Positions 10,826 to 19,400 of a stretch of 34,824 nucleotides of DNA are shown here, piece after piece. Both the position numbers and the translations under genes were made by a program. Origin of the DNA: an uncultured Candidatus Pelagibacter sp. (GTDB taxonomy: Bacteria; Pseudomonadota; Alphaproteobacteria; Pelagibacterales; Pelagibacteraceae); NCBI GenBank assembly GCA_905612375.1, contig CAJQRS010000016.1, positions 1 through 34,824 on the forward strand, given 5' to 3'. How positions within the stretch are numbered: the first letter of the stretch is position 1; every line of letters starts with the position of its first letter. The notes below the pieces were generated by a model, which was not told where the DNA came from, did not search any database, and was given only the letters and a program-made list of their open reading frames with translations.

Positions 10826-11112
10826 TAGCCATTTTTTACTTAGCTCTTCAAATATTAAAGCTTTATTCTTATGTGGTAATTGCAAATGTAGTTATCAGCT
10901 GGTTAGTTTCCTTTAATATTATAAATACTCAAAATAGGTTTGTTTATTCAATACTAGAAATGACTTATCGATTAACTGAGCCAATGCTTAATAGAATAAG
11001 ACGATTTCTTCCTAACTTAGGATCACTAGATATTGCACCGGTAGTATTACTGTTATTGATTTGGTTTATAGAAATGTGTATGAAACTTTACATTGCACCA
11101 ATGATTTTTTAA
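10822..11112 (+). CDS. YggT family protein
   Basis: 96 aa; VVIANVVISWLVSFNIIN and TEPMLNRIRRFLPNLGSLDIAPVVLLLLIWFIE. Overlaps the mscS-like 3' end by 4 nt. Confidence 0.9.
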   Translation: MIAIFYLALQILKLYSYVVIANVVISWLVSFNIINTQNRFVYSILEMTYRLTEPMLNRIRRFLPNLGSLDIAPVVLLLLIWFIEMCMKLYIAPMIF

Positions 11113-11120
11113 GGAAATTT

Positions 11121-11966
11121 ATGATTTTAATAGACGGAAAAAAAATAGCAGCTGAACTTAGAGAAGAATTGAGACAAGAGGTTGTAGAACTAAAAGCTAA
11201 ACACAATAAAATTCCAGGGCTTACAGTAATATTGATTGGAGATATGGCTCCTAGTCAAATTTATGTACGTATGAAAGAAAAAGCTGCGAATGAAGTTGGG
11301 TTAAAATCTGAAGTAATAAGATATCCAGGAACTGTGGAAGAAAAAACAGTATTAGATAAAATTGAAGAGCTAAATAAAGATGAAAGTATTTCAGGAATTT
11401 TAGTTCAATTGCCTTTACCAAAACACATTGATAAGCAAAAAGTTATCGAAACTATTTTACCTGGAAAAGATGTTGACGGGTTTCACCCAATGAATGTTGG
11501 AAACCTTTCATCAGGCTATGAAAGTTCAGTGCCTTGCACCCCCTTAGGATGCTATCTAATGATTAAAAAAATTGAACCTAACTTGAGTGGAAAAAAAGCA
11601 GTTATGATTGGTAGATCAAATCTAAATGGTAAACCAATGGCACAATTACTTTTAAAAGAAAATTGTACGGTAACAATAACTCACTCAAAAACTAAAGATT
11701 TAAAAGCAGAATGTTTAGAAGCAGATATTATCGTTGCTGCAGTTGGTATTCCGGAACTTGTAAAAGCAGACTGGGTTAAAAAAGATGCAATTGTAATCGA
11801 TGTAGGTATCAATAAAACTGATAAAGGAATAGTAGGAGATGTTGCTTTTGATGAAGTTTCAAAAGTTGCAAGAGCTTTAACCCCTGTTCCAGGTGGAGTA
11901 GGACCAATGACAATTGCTTGCTTGTTAAAAAATACTATTGAGTGTTTTAAAAGATTCCAAAAATAA
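11121..11966 (+). CDS. folD: Bifunctional methylenetetrahydrofolate dehydrogenase/methenyltetrahydrofolate cyclohydrolase
   Basis: VILIGDMAPSQIYVRMKEKAANEVGL, GILVQLPLPKHID, GKDVDGFHPMNVG, PCTPLGCYLMIKK, VMIGRSNLNGKPMAQLLL and TPVPGGVGPMTIACLLKNT. True start is likely ATG 11121, not the extended 11061. Confidence 0.97.
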   Translation: MILIDGKKIAAELREELRQEVVELKAKHNKIPGLTVILIGDMAPSQIYVRMKEKAANEVGLKSEVIRYPGTVEEKTVLDKIEELNKDESISGILVQLPLPKHIDKQKVIETILPGKDVDGFHPMNVGNLSSGYESSVPCTPLGCYLMIKKIEPNLSGKKAVMIGRSNLNGKPMAQLLLKENCTVTITHSKTKDLKAECLEADIIVAAVGIPELVKADWVKKDAIVIDVGINKTDKGIVGDVAFDEVSKVARALTPVPGGVGPMTIACLLKNTIECFKRFQK

Positions 11967-12638
11967 GTGTTAAAAAAGATAATAAGAAAACTTCATATAT
12001 TTCATAGTATTTATATAAAGCATAAATTTTTTATTAAAAAAAAATCCTATGCAATGGATAATGAGGACTTAGCAGTAATAGATTATTTTAAAGATAAAAA
12101 AAATGGTTTTTATGTTGATGTTGGGTGCTATCATCCTACACATAGAAACAACACCTACTTACTCCATAAAAAAAATTGGAGTGGTGTTAATATAGATACA
12201 AGTGAATTTTCTATTGATTTATTTAATCACATGAGACCTAAAGATCTTAATTACAATTGTGCAATTTCTAATAAGAATGAAATTATAAAGCTGTTCTACC
12301 AAAAAGAACTCAGCCAACTAAGCACAACTGAAAGAGATCAAGCAGAGACCGTTTTTCAAGGCAACATTAAAGAAAAAGAAGTACAAGCTTTTACTTTGGA
12401 TGAAATATTGGATAGAGATAAATTTAAAGACATCAAAATCGACTTTTTAGACATTGATGTTGAGGGAGCTGACCTTAAGGTTTTAGAAGGTCTATCATTT
12501 GACAGGTTTAAACCTGAATTAGTATGTGTCGAAATTCACGCTAAAGAGATAAAACAAAGTGATGTCTATAAGTTTTTAATTAAAAAAAACTATGAATTAC
12601 TTTGGTCTGGTGTTTTTAGTCACATTTTTAAAAAATAA
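11967..12638 (+). CDS. FkbM family methyltransferase (copy 1)
   Basis: GTG start; DYFKDKKNGFYVDVGCYHPTHRNNTYLLHKKNWSGVNIDTSEFSIDLFN and IDFLDIDVEGADLKVLEGLSFDRFKPELVCVEIH. Confidence 0.9.
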   Translation: MLKKIIRKLHIFHSIYIKHKFFIKKKSYAMDNEDLAVIDYFKDKKNGFYVDVGCYHPTHRNNTYLLHKKNWSGVNIDTSEFSIDLFNHMRPKDLNYNCAISNKNEIIKLFYQKELSQLSTTERDQAETVFQGNIKEKEVQAFTLDEILDRDKFKDIKIDFLDIDVEGADLKVLEGLSFDRFKPELVCVEIHAKEIKQSDVYKFLIKKNYELLWSGVFSHIFKK

Positions 12639-12671
12639 AAATAAGTGATAAAATTTATAACTTTTTTTAAT

Positions 12672-13382
12672 TTAAGATAATTTAGATCTTCCGCCATCAA
12701 CAGCAATTATCTGTCCAGTTATCCAAGAACTTTCTTCAGTAATCAAAAATTTAGCAAGTGCGGCAGAATCTTTTCCTTCCCCCAGTCTCTTAAGAGGATG
12801 TGCTTTAGCAATTCCTTCAGCAATTGCAGGATTTTTCAACATTGGTTCTGCAATCTTAGATTTAGATAAGCTTGGTGCAATACAATTTACTCTAATATTT
12901 GGAGCAAACTCTGCAGCTAACGTTACAGTCAACCCTTCTACAGCAGCTTTCGCAGATGCAATAATTGTGTGATTAGTAAATCCTCTTTGAGCCGCAACAG
13001 TTGAAAATAAAACAACTGAGCCTTTATTTTTTTTTAAAGTTTCTTGATAACCCTTTATGGCTTCAATTGCTGAATAAAGGTTTAATTTCATACATTTATT
13101 CATGTCAGCCTCCGTAACCATTCTTAATGGTTTTAAATCAATTGAACCTACGCAGTAAGCCATACCTTTGATTTCATTAATATCAGATTTTATTTTTTCT
13201 ATAAAGCCATCTTCTAAAACATCAGCAACAGTATAAGAGCAACCCAATTTATCTGCGATCACTTTAACTTCACCTTCATTTCTAGCAACTAAGTGAATAT
13301 CACTTCCTGAATTTTTCAATAGTTCGGCCAAGCTAGAACCAACAGAACCTGTCGCACCAAAAATAAGATATTTTTCTGACAT
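12672..13382 (-). CDS. SDR family oxidoreductase
   Basis: Rossmann motif YLIFGATGSVGSSLAELL; VVLFSTVAAQRG; RVNCIAPSLSKS; SSWITGQIIAVDGGRSKL. The classical catalytic Tyr-x-x-x-Lys region reads TIIASAKAAVEGL (Tyr not evident). Confidence 0.93.
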   Translation of the reverse strand: MSEKYLIFGATGSVGSSLAELLKNSGSDIHLVARNEGEVKVIADKLGCSYTVADVLEDGFIEKIKSDINEIKGMAYCVGSIDLKPLRMVTEADMNKCMKLNLYSAIEAIKGYQETLKKNKGSVVLFSTVAAQRGFTNHTIIASAKAAVEGLTVTLAAEFAPNIRVNCIAPSLSKSKIAEPMLKNPAIAEGIAKAHPLKRLGEGKDSAALAKFLITEESSWITGQIIAVDGGRSKLS

Positions 13383-13409
13383 ATAATTTTTATTTAGTTA
13401 TATTTAACT

Positions 13410-14900
13410 ATGAATTTGTTTTTTATACTTGGCAACCAATTATTTCCATTAAAATATGTAGACCGCTTCAAAAAGGACCACCTATTTTATATGGCTGAAG
13501 ACTACGAGTTATGTACCTATGAGAAGCATCATAAGCAAAAGATACTGCTATTTCTATCTTCTATGAGGTCATATGCGGATATGCTTAAGGTGAATAAATA
13601 CAAAGTTGAATATTCTAAAATTGAGGACAAAGATTTTAAAGATACTTATTTTAAGAAATTAAAAATTATCATTGATAAAAAAAAAATTACTGAAATTAAA
13701 AGCTTTGAGGTTGAGGATAAATTTTTTGAAAAGAAAATTTCGCAATTTTTAAAAAAAGAAAAAATTAACTGGAATATTGTTCAAACTCCAATGTTTCTAA
13801 ATTCAAGAGATGAGTTTAAAAATTATTTAGCAAAATCAAAAAAACCTTTTATGGCAACATTTTATAAGGAGGTTCGTAAAAAATCTGGAATATTAATGGG
13901 AGCAGATGGAAATCCTATTGGAGGTAAATGGAGTTTTGATGAAGATAATAGAAATAAGTTGCCGAAAGATATATTAATACCAAAATTTCCAAAAATTAAC
14001 GAAACCAGTCATACTAAAAAATTAAAACCTATTATTGAAAAGTTTTTTAAAGATCATCCTGGTAACACAAGTGATTTTTGGCTTGCAACTGAATACAGGG
14101 ATGTCGTTAAACTTTTAGATTTTTTTATTAAAGAAAAATCAAATTTATTTGGTGACTATGAAGATGCTGTTAATCAAAAAGATAATATTTTATTTCATAG
14201 TGCATTAAGTCCGTACATTAATTTAGGATTGATAACTCCTGAAATTATCATTCAAAAAATTTTAGAATTTCATAAAAAACACAAAATTAGAATGAACTCG
14301 CTAGAAGGTTATATTCGTCAGGTAATTGGCTGGAGAGAGTTTATGCGTGGAATTTATCAAGGGTATTCCAATGAAATGGAAACTAAAAATTTTTTCAAAC
14401 ATGAAAGAAAAATGAAAAATTCTTGGTATGAGGGCACAACAGGTTTGCCACCACTTGATCATGCAATTAAGAATGCAGTTAACCACGGCTGGTCTCATCA
14501 TATTGAAAGATTGATGATTTTATCAAATATAATGAACCTTTGTGAGGTGAAACCAACTGTTGTTTACAAGTGGTTTATGGAGATGTTTGTAGATTCTTCT
14601 GACTGGGTGATGGTTCCCAATGTTTATGGAATGGGTCTGTTTAGTGATGGTGGTATTTTTGCAACAAAACCATACATCTGTGGATCAAGTTACTTTATGA
14701 AGATGATGGATTTTAAAAAAGGCGAATGGTGCAATACGATGGACGGCCTTTATTGGAGATTTATAGATAAAAATAGAAAATTTTTTTTAAAGAACCCCAG
14801 ATTATCAATGATGGTTTATGTATTTGATAAAATGAAAGATGAAAGAAAAAAAATGATTTTATCTGAAGCAGATAAATTTATTAAATTAAATACTGCATAA
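13410..14900 (+). CDS. Cryptochrome/photolyase family protein (bacterial (6-4) photolyase/CryPro-type fold, apparently without the Fe-S cluster)
   Basis: 496 aa; MNLFFILGNQLFPLKYV, FYKEVRKKSGILMG.DGNPIGGKWSFDEDNRNKLP, QVIGWREFMRGIY, NHGWSHHIERLMIL and DWVMVPNVYGMGLFSDGG match the family. Confidence 0.93.
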   Translation: MNLFFILGNQLFPLKYVDRFKKDHLFYMAEDYELCTYEKHHKQKILLFLSSMRSYADMLKVNKYKVEYSKIEDKDFKDTYFKKLKIIIDKKKITEIKSFEVEDKFFEKKISQFLKKEKINWNIVQTPMFLNSRDEFKNYLAKSKKPFMATFYKEVRKKSGILMGADGNPIGGKWSFDEDNRNKLPKDILIPKFPKINETSHTKKLKPIIEKFFKDHPGNTSDFWLATEYRDVVKLLDFFIKEKSNLFGDYEDAVNQKDNILFHSALSPYINLGLITPEIIIQKILEFHKKHKIRMNSLEGYIRQVIGWREFMRGIYQGYSNEMETKNFFKHERKMKNSWYEGTTGLPPLDHAIKNAVNHGWSHHIERLMILSNIMNLCEVKPTVVYKWFMEMFVDSSDWVMVPNVYGMGLFSDGGIFATKPYICGSSYFMKMMDFKKGEWCNTMDGLYWRFIDKNRKFFLKNPRLSMMVYVFDKMKDERKKMILSEADKFIKLNTA

Positions 14901-15229
14901 TGTATATTTCTATAACAGGTATAAAAGTTAAAGGCTTTTTTGGAATGTTAAGATTTATGAGATACACAACACCAAGTTTTGCAGCAGCAAGAAAAGCGAA
15001 TGGTAATTTGTTTTGTGACTCAAAAAAGATCAATAAGTATTATCATACTCTAACTGCTTGGGAGAATAAGAATAAGATGATGGATTACTTAAGAGGTAAA
15101 CATCATGCGTTGGCAATGAAGAATTTTAGATCTATTGGAACAGGTTCTGTTTATGGATATGAAGACGACTTAATGCCGAGTTGGGAAGATGCAATAAAAA
15201 AATGGAAAAAAAATTTTAAAGAAATTTAA
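14900..15229 (+). CDS. Small DUF3291/monooxygenase-like protein linked to the photolyase
   Basis: 109 aa; start overlaps the photolyase stop by 1 nt (TAATG); LTAWENKNKMMDYLRGKHHALAMKNF resembles dimeric alpha-beta barrel monooxygenase-like proteins. Confidence 0.65.
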   Translation: MYISITGIKVKGFFGMLRFMRYTTPSFAAARKANGNLFCDSKKINKYYHTLTAWENKNKMMDYLRGKHHALAMKNFRSIGTGSVYGYEDDLMPSWEDAIKKWKKNFKEI

Positions 15230-15230
15230 A

Positions 15231-15353
15231 TTGAAAAAAGAAAATCTACCCTCAAAGATTTGTATTACCTGTAAGAGATCTTTTACATGGCGAAAAAAGT
15301 GGAAGCTAAATTGGGATAAGGTTAAATATTGTTCTAAGAAGTGTTCTGGATGA
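15231..15353 (+). CDS. DUF2256 domain-containing zinc-ribbon protein (40 aa), absent from the supplied ORF track
   Basis: My translation from TTG 15231: MKKENLPSKICITCKRSFTWRKKWKLNWDKVKYCSKKCSG*. The CxxC...FTWRKKW...W..VKYCS..C pattern is the DUF2256 signature. One nt after the upstream stop; its TGA overlaps the next ATG (ATGA). Confidence 0.9.
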   Translation: MKKENLPSKICITCKRSFTWRKKWKLNWDKVKYCSKKCSG

Positions 15354-15766
15354 TTTATTTATCTTTATTTTTAATATCCTTTTTAGCAGCGACTATCCTA
15401 CCATTTTCATCTGAACTGACATTGGCTGGCTTAGTTTCAACATCTAATTATGATAATTTATTGTTATTAGCAGTTGCAAGTTTGGGAAATGTTTTGGGCT
15501 CAGTTGTTAATTGGATTTTAGGTTTTTATTCAAGAAATCTTTCAACAAAAAGATGGTTTCCATTTAAAGACAAACAAATAAAAAAGTCTTCTAAGTGGTT
15601 TAATAAATTTGGAAGATGGTCATTATTATTTGCTTGGGTACCAATTATTGGAGACCCTTTAACTTTAGCAGCAGGATTGCTTAGAGTTAAATTTATAGAA
15701 TTTTTAATCTTAGTAACAATTGGAAAAGTTAGTAGGTATCTAGTTATTTTTTATTTACTTAGTTAA
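15350..15766 (+). CDS. YqaA family membrane protein (DedA/SNARE-associated-like)
   Basis: LAATILPFSSELTLAGLVS, LGNVLGSVVNWILGFYSR and PIIGDPLTLAAGLLRVKF. Likely start is ATG 15350, overlapping the DUF2256 stop. Confidence 0.9.
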   Translation: MIYLSLFLISFLAATILPFSSELTLAGLVSTSNYDNLLLLAVASLGNVLGSVVNWILGFYSRNLSTKRWFPFKDKQIKKSSKWFNKFGRWSLLFAWVPIIGDPLTLAAGLLRVKFIEFLILVTIGKVSRYLVIFYLLS

Positions 15767-15792
15767 TTGTACTGATTGTGTTAAGTACTTAA

Positions 15793-16401
15793 ATGCTTGA
15801 AATATTTATTCAAACTTTTTTCTTGTATTTTATTGTTATTGATCCTTTGGGAACAACTCCATTATTTTTGATAGTTACTCAACACATGGAAACTAAAGAT
15901 AAGATTAAAACTGCTTTAAGTGCCACAACAATTGCAGCTGTTATACTACTATTTTTTGCATTGCTTGGCAGTTCTTTATTAAGATATTTAAACATATCTT
16001 TCCCAGCCTTTACAATTGCTGGTGGGATTATTTTATTTTTAATTTCTATGGAGATGCTGTTTGATAAGAGACAACAAAGAAAAGAAGACGATCTTGATTA
16101 TAACTCTGAAAGAGTAAGTGTATTTCCTTTAGCAACACCCTTAATAGCTGGGCCAGCTGGGATTACCTCTGTTATTGTTTCTGTTTCAGATATAGGTGAT
16201 AGCTTTACAAATCAAGCAGTAGGAATATTAGCGTTAGTTTTAGTTTTGCTTTTAACTTTTACAATTTTTTTTATTGCTTCAAAATCTTCAAAAATAATTA
16301 ATAAAAAAATAATTAGTGTAATTTCAAGAGTAATAGCAATCATTCTAGCTGGGCTAAGTGTTCAATACATTTTAGATGGGTTGAAAACTTTTTTAGTGTA
16401 G
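15793..16401 (+). CDS. MarC family protein
   Basis: FFLYFIVIDPLGTTPLFLIVT, FPAFTIAGGIILFLISMEML and FPLATPLIAGPAGITSVIV. Confidence 0.95.
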   Translation: MLEIFIQTFFLYFIVIDPLGTTPLFLIVTQHMETKDKIKTALSATTIAAVILLFFALLGSSLLRYLNISFPAFTIAGGIILFLISMEMLFDKRQQRKEDDLDYNSERVSVFPLATPLIAGPAGITSVIVSVSDIGDSFTNQAVGILALVLVLLLTFTIFFIASKSSKIINKKIISVISRVIAIILAGLSVQYILDGLKTFLV

Positions 16402-16407
16402 GTACCT

Positions 16408-17115
16408 ATGAGTAAAATATCTAAAAACAATATTTTTTATAAATTGTATTTATATTACAATTTGTACATCCGGCATAAAGCCCTAAAGTTAAGAAGCACA
16501 TATTCCCAGCATCAAGAAGATTTATTTATTAATGATTATTTTAAAGATACAAACAATGGTTTTTATCTTGATGTGGGGTGCTACCATCCGATTAAGTATA
16601 GTAATACAGCACTACTTAATAACCGGGGTTGGCAAGGAATAAATATTGATATGAATCAAACGTCGATAGATTTATTTAATATATTAAGAAAGAAAGATAA
16701 AAATATATGTGCAGCTATTTCGAACGAAAATAAAGAAGCTATACAATATTTGGATCACGCATTTAGCCCAATAAATACATTGGTAAAAAAATTTTCCGAT
16801 ATGACTTCTAAAACTATTTCTTTCAATAACCATTCAGAAAAAAAAATTTTCATACATAAATTTAGTCAAATTGTTCAAGCACAAGAATTAAAAATAAATC
16901 AAATAGATTTTCTTAATATTGATGCAGAGGCTCATGATTTTGAAGTTTTAGAAGGTATTGATATAAGCTTTTATAAGGTCAAACTGATTTGTATAGAGAT
17001 GTTTGATTCTCAAAATCAAATTAATGAGGTAAAATTCAAGGATTATTTGATCAAATATAATTATCATCTAATAAAAATAATTGGCCCAAATGGTTTTTTT
17101 GAATTTAGAAGTTAA
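16408..17115 (+). CDS. FkbM family methyltransferase (copy 2)
   Basis: YSQHQEDLFINDYFKDTNNGFYLDVGCYHPIKYSNTALLNNRGWQGINIDMNQTSIDLFN and IDFLNIDAEAHDFEVLEGI; same layout as the copy at 11967. Confidence 0.9.
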   Translation: MSKISKNNIFYKLYLYYNLYIRHKALKLRSTYSQHQEDLFINDYFKDTNNGFYLDVGCYHPIKYSNTALLNNRGWQGINIDMNQTSIDLFNILRKKDKNICAAISNENKEAIQYLDHAFSPINTLVKKFSDMTSKTISFNNHSEKKIFIHKFSQIVQAQELKINQIDFLNIDAEAHDFEVLEGIDISFYKVKLICIEMFDSQNQINEVKFKDYLIKYNYHLIKIIGPNGFFEFRS

Positions 17116-17154
17116 TTTATTTTTTTTTAACTTTTTTTATATAATATAACTTCA

Positions 17155-17886
17155 GTGGTAAATATAATTATTCTACAGCATATCAATATTGAAGACCCAG
17201 GTTATATCAAAGATTTAATGTTGGCTGATAATGTTAATTTGACCACTATAGAACTAGATGAAGGTGAGAAGATACCAGGTGATTTATCAAAGTTCGACGG
17301 TATGTTTTGTATGGGAGGACCCATGGATACATACATGGAAAAAGAACATCCTTGGCTAGTTGGGGAGAAAAAAAAAATTAAAGAATTTGTTGTTGATCTT
17401 AAAAAACCCTATTTAGGATTTTGTTTAGGCTGTCAGCTGTTAGGTGAAGTTGTTGGTGGTAAAGTTGTGCAATCCGAAACCCCAGAAATTGGAATAATGG
17501 ATATAAATTTTTCTAGAGAAAAAGAGAATGATATTTTGTTTTCTGCTTTCCCAGAAAAAATTAAAAGTCTACAATGGCATTCTTATGAGGTTGATGGTCT
17601 TGACAATAATAAAGATGTAACAATTTTAGCTTCATCTCCAGTTACCAAATATCAAATTTTCAAATACCAAAATCATGCTTATGGAATTCAATTTCATATA
17701 GAAATTAAAGATACAACAGTTAATGAATGGGGCTGTGTTCCTGAGTATAAACAGGCTTTAGAAGATCAATTAGGAGATGGTGCTCTAGATAAATTTGATC
17801 AAGAAGCAAAAGATAATATGCAAAGCATGAACGATTACTCTAGAATTTTATACTCGAATTTTAGGGATAAAATTATTTCTAAATAA
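17155..17886 (+). CDS. Class I glutamine amidotransferase-like protein (GMP synthase GATase-related)
   Basis: GTG start; FDGMFCMGGPMDTY, PYLGFCLGCQLLGEVVGGKV (nucleophile Cys) and YGIQFHIEI. Confidence 0.92.
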   Translation: MVNIIILQHINIEDPGYIKDLMLADNVNLTTIELDEGEKIPGDLSKFDGMFCMGGPMDTYMEKEHPWLVGEKKKIKEFVVDLKKPYLGFCLGCQLLGEVVGGKVVQSETPEIGIMDINFSREKENDILFSAFPEKIKSLQWHSYEVDGLDNNKDVTILASSPVTKYQIFKYQNHAYGIQFHIEIKDTTVNEWGCVPEYKQALEDQLGDGALDKFDQEAKDNMQSMNDYSRILYSNFRDKIISK

Positions 17887-17889
17887 TAT

Positions 17890-18267
17890 TTATTTTTTTC
17901 TTTTTTTAAGACCCAGCTTATCACTATGTCTTAGTCTTAAAATAACTATAGCAGATGCTATTAAGACGATTGCAACTGCCTCATAAACTAATGCAGAAGG
18001 ATCCATTTCTTTTCCTTGCAATATAATAAACCGTGCTAATGCAGTGATAGCAATCAAAAGAGGTAAAGTAATACTGATTGATTGTTGAGACCAAAAAACT
18101 CTAACCATTGCTAATACCTCTAAGTATAGAAACATCAGTAGTAGGTCAGCTAACATTACAGATTGATTTAGAAACATATTCTTAATCTCCATAACAACAG
18201 CTATTACTGTGCTAATTAAAATAATACTTAATAATACTAGCTGTAAGGTTTTAGCAATTTTTTCCAT
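17890..18267 (-). CDS. PsiE family (phosphate-starvation-inducible E-like) membrane protein
   Basis: 125 aa, four hydrophobic segments; LADLLLMFLYLEVLAMVRVFW and ITALARFIILQGKEMDP fit PsiE. Confidence 0.85.
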   Translation of the reverse strand: MEKIAKTLQLVLLSIILISTVIAVVMEIKNMFLNQSVMLADLLLMFLYLEVLAMVRVFWSQQSISITLPLLIAITALARFIILQGKEMDPSALVYEAVAIVLIASAIVILRLRHSDKLGLKKRKK

Positions 18268-18725
18268 TATTTTACTTTACTAAAAGGTAGCCATTTTTCA
18301 AATGCTGATTTAGATGGTCCATCATAGGGAATAGAATAAGAGTTAGAGTGAGGGCTTGTTAATATCTCTATCCCTTTAGAAAATACAAAAATAAATACGA
18401 TCACAAAAACTATTACCATTATCTTAAAAGGATCAAAATTTTTTGTTTGAAATACACTATTGGATTTTTGCTCAGCCTTATGAAATTGTTTGAAGGTCAT
18501 GTAAACTGCAAATATTAAACCGACGTGCGCAACGTAGAGACCAGCCCAACCAAATGCAAAGGTTGTATAAGAAAATATATAAAGACTGAAAACAGTTGTC
18601 CAAACAAAACTTAGAACCAATAGAATTTGTAACCTTACTGATCTTGGTAATGCTCTTAAATCATTCTTACTGTCATCAAATAAGATGTTGGCACTATCTA
18701 TCATCCAATTTTTTAATGAATCCAT
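18267..18725 (-). CDS. Integral membrane protein of unknown function
   Basis: 152-aa ORF, three predicted hydrophobic segments, start abutting psiE-like gene; no family recognised. Confidence 0.7.
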   Translation of the reverse strand: MDSLKNWMIDSANILFDDSKNDLRALPRSVRLQILLVLSFVWTTVFSLYIFSYTTFAFGWAGLYVAHVGLIFAVYMTFKQFHKAEQKSNSVFQTKNFDPFKIMVIVFVIVFIFVFSKGIEILTSPHSNSYSIPYDGPSKSAFEKWLPFSKVK

Positions 18726-18779
18726 GTAATTATTTTAATTGTTTTCAAGACTAAAACAAAGGTCTATTTGTCCATTTTG

Positions 18780-19397
18780 TCATTCTAAGTTGGCTTTTAT
18801 TACATTTTCTAAGTTTGCAGAACTTTGAGCTCCCGAAACAACATCTTTTCCAATTTCAAAGAAGGGGACACCATTAATTTCTTTTTCTTTTGCAATACCA
18901 ATATAAGAATTAACTTTTTCAACATTGTTTGAATTTAAAAAATTATTTACCTCACTTTCTTTAATATTAAATTCTGTTGCAATATTAATTAAAATTTCTT
19001 TATTTCCAATATCAAGACCTTCAACAAAGTATGAGTGATATATTTTTTCTTTAACCTGATTTTGTACATTTGTCTGCCCAGCTAATTTGATCAATAGATG
19101 AGAAAGTACTGTATTGGGTGTTTTCTTGATATTATTAAGATTAAAATTAAGATCTTCTTTTTTAGCTTCTTCAGTCATACGATCATACATTGGTTGAGCA
19201 AATTCTTTTCCACCAAATTTCATTTTTAAATATTGATTTCTTTCAACTCCTTCTTTTGGCATATCTGGATTTAATTGATATGGAACATGCTCTATCTCAA
19301 ACTTAGTTTCAGGAAAATTTTTTACAGCCTTATTTAGTTTTGTCTGACCAATAAAACACCAACCACAAATCGTATCTGCAAATACTCTTATAATCAT
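18780..19397 (-). CDS. DsbA family oxidoreductase (FrnE-like)
   Basis: MIIRVFADTICGWCFIGQTKLNKA with a CxxC; KEINGVPFFEIGKDVVSGAQS with cis-Pro GVPFF. Confidence 0.92.
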   Translation of the reverse strand: MIIRVFADTICGWCFIGQTKLNKAVKNFPETKFEIEHVPYQLNPDMPKEGVERNQYLKMKFGGKEFAQPMYDRMTEEAKKEDLNFNLNNIKKTPNTVLSHLLIKLAGQTNVQNQVKEKIYHSYFVEGLDIGNKEILINIATEFNIKESEVNNFLNSNNVEKVNSYIGIAKEKEINGVPFFEIGKDVVSGAQSSANLENVIKANLE

Positions 19398-19400
19398 TTT

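Noticed and set aside
543-11112. Possible duplication between the 114-aa membrane protein (543..887) and the YggT protein (10822..11112)
   Set aside because: Shared YggT-like pattern only; sequences are too divergent and short to claim a recent duplication.
14301-14501. Antisense ORF opposite the photolyase
   Set aside because: Shadow ORF in a conserved region.
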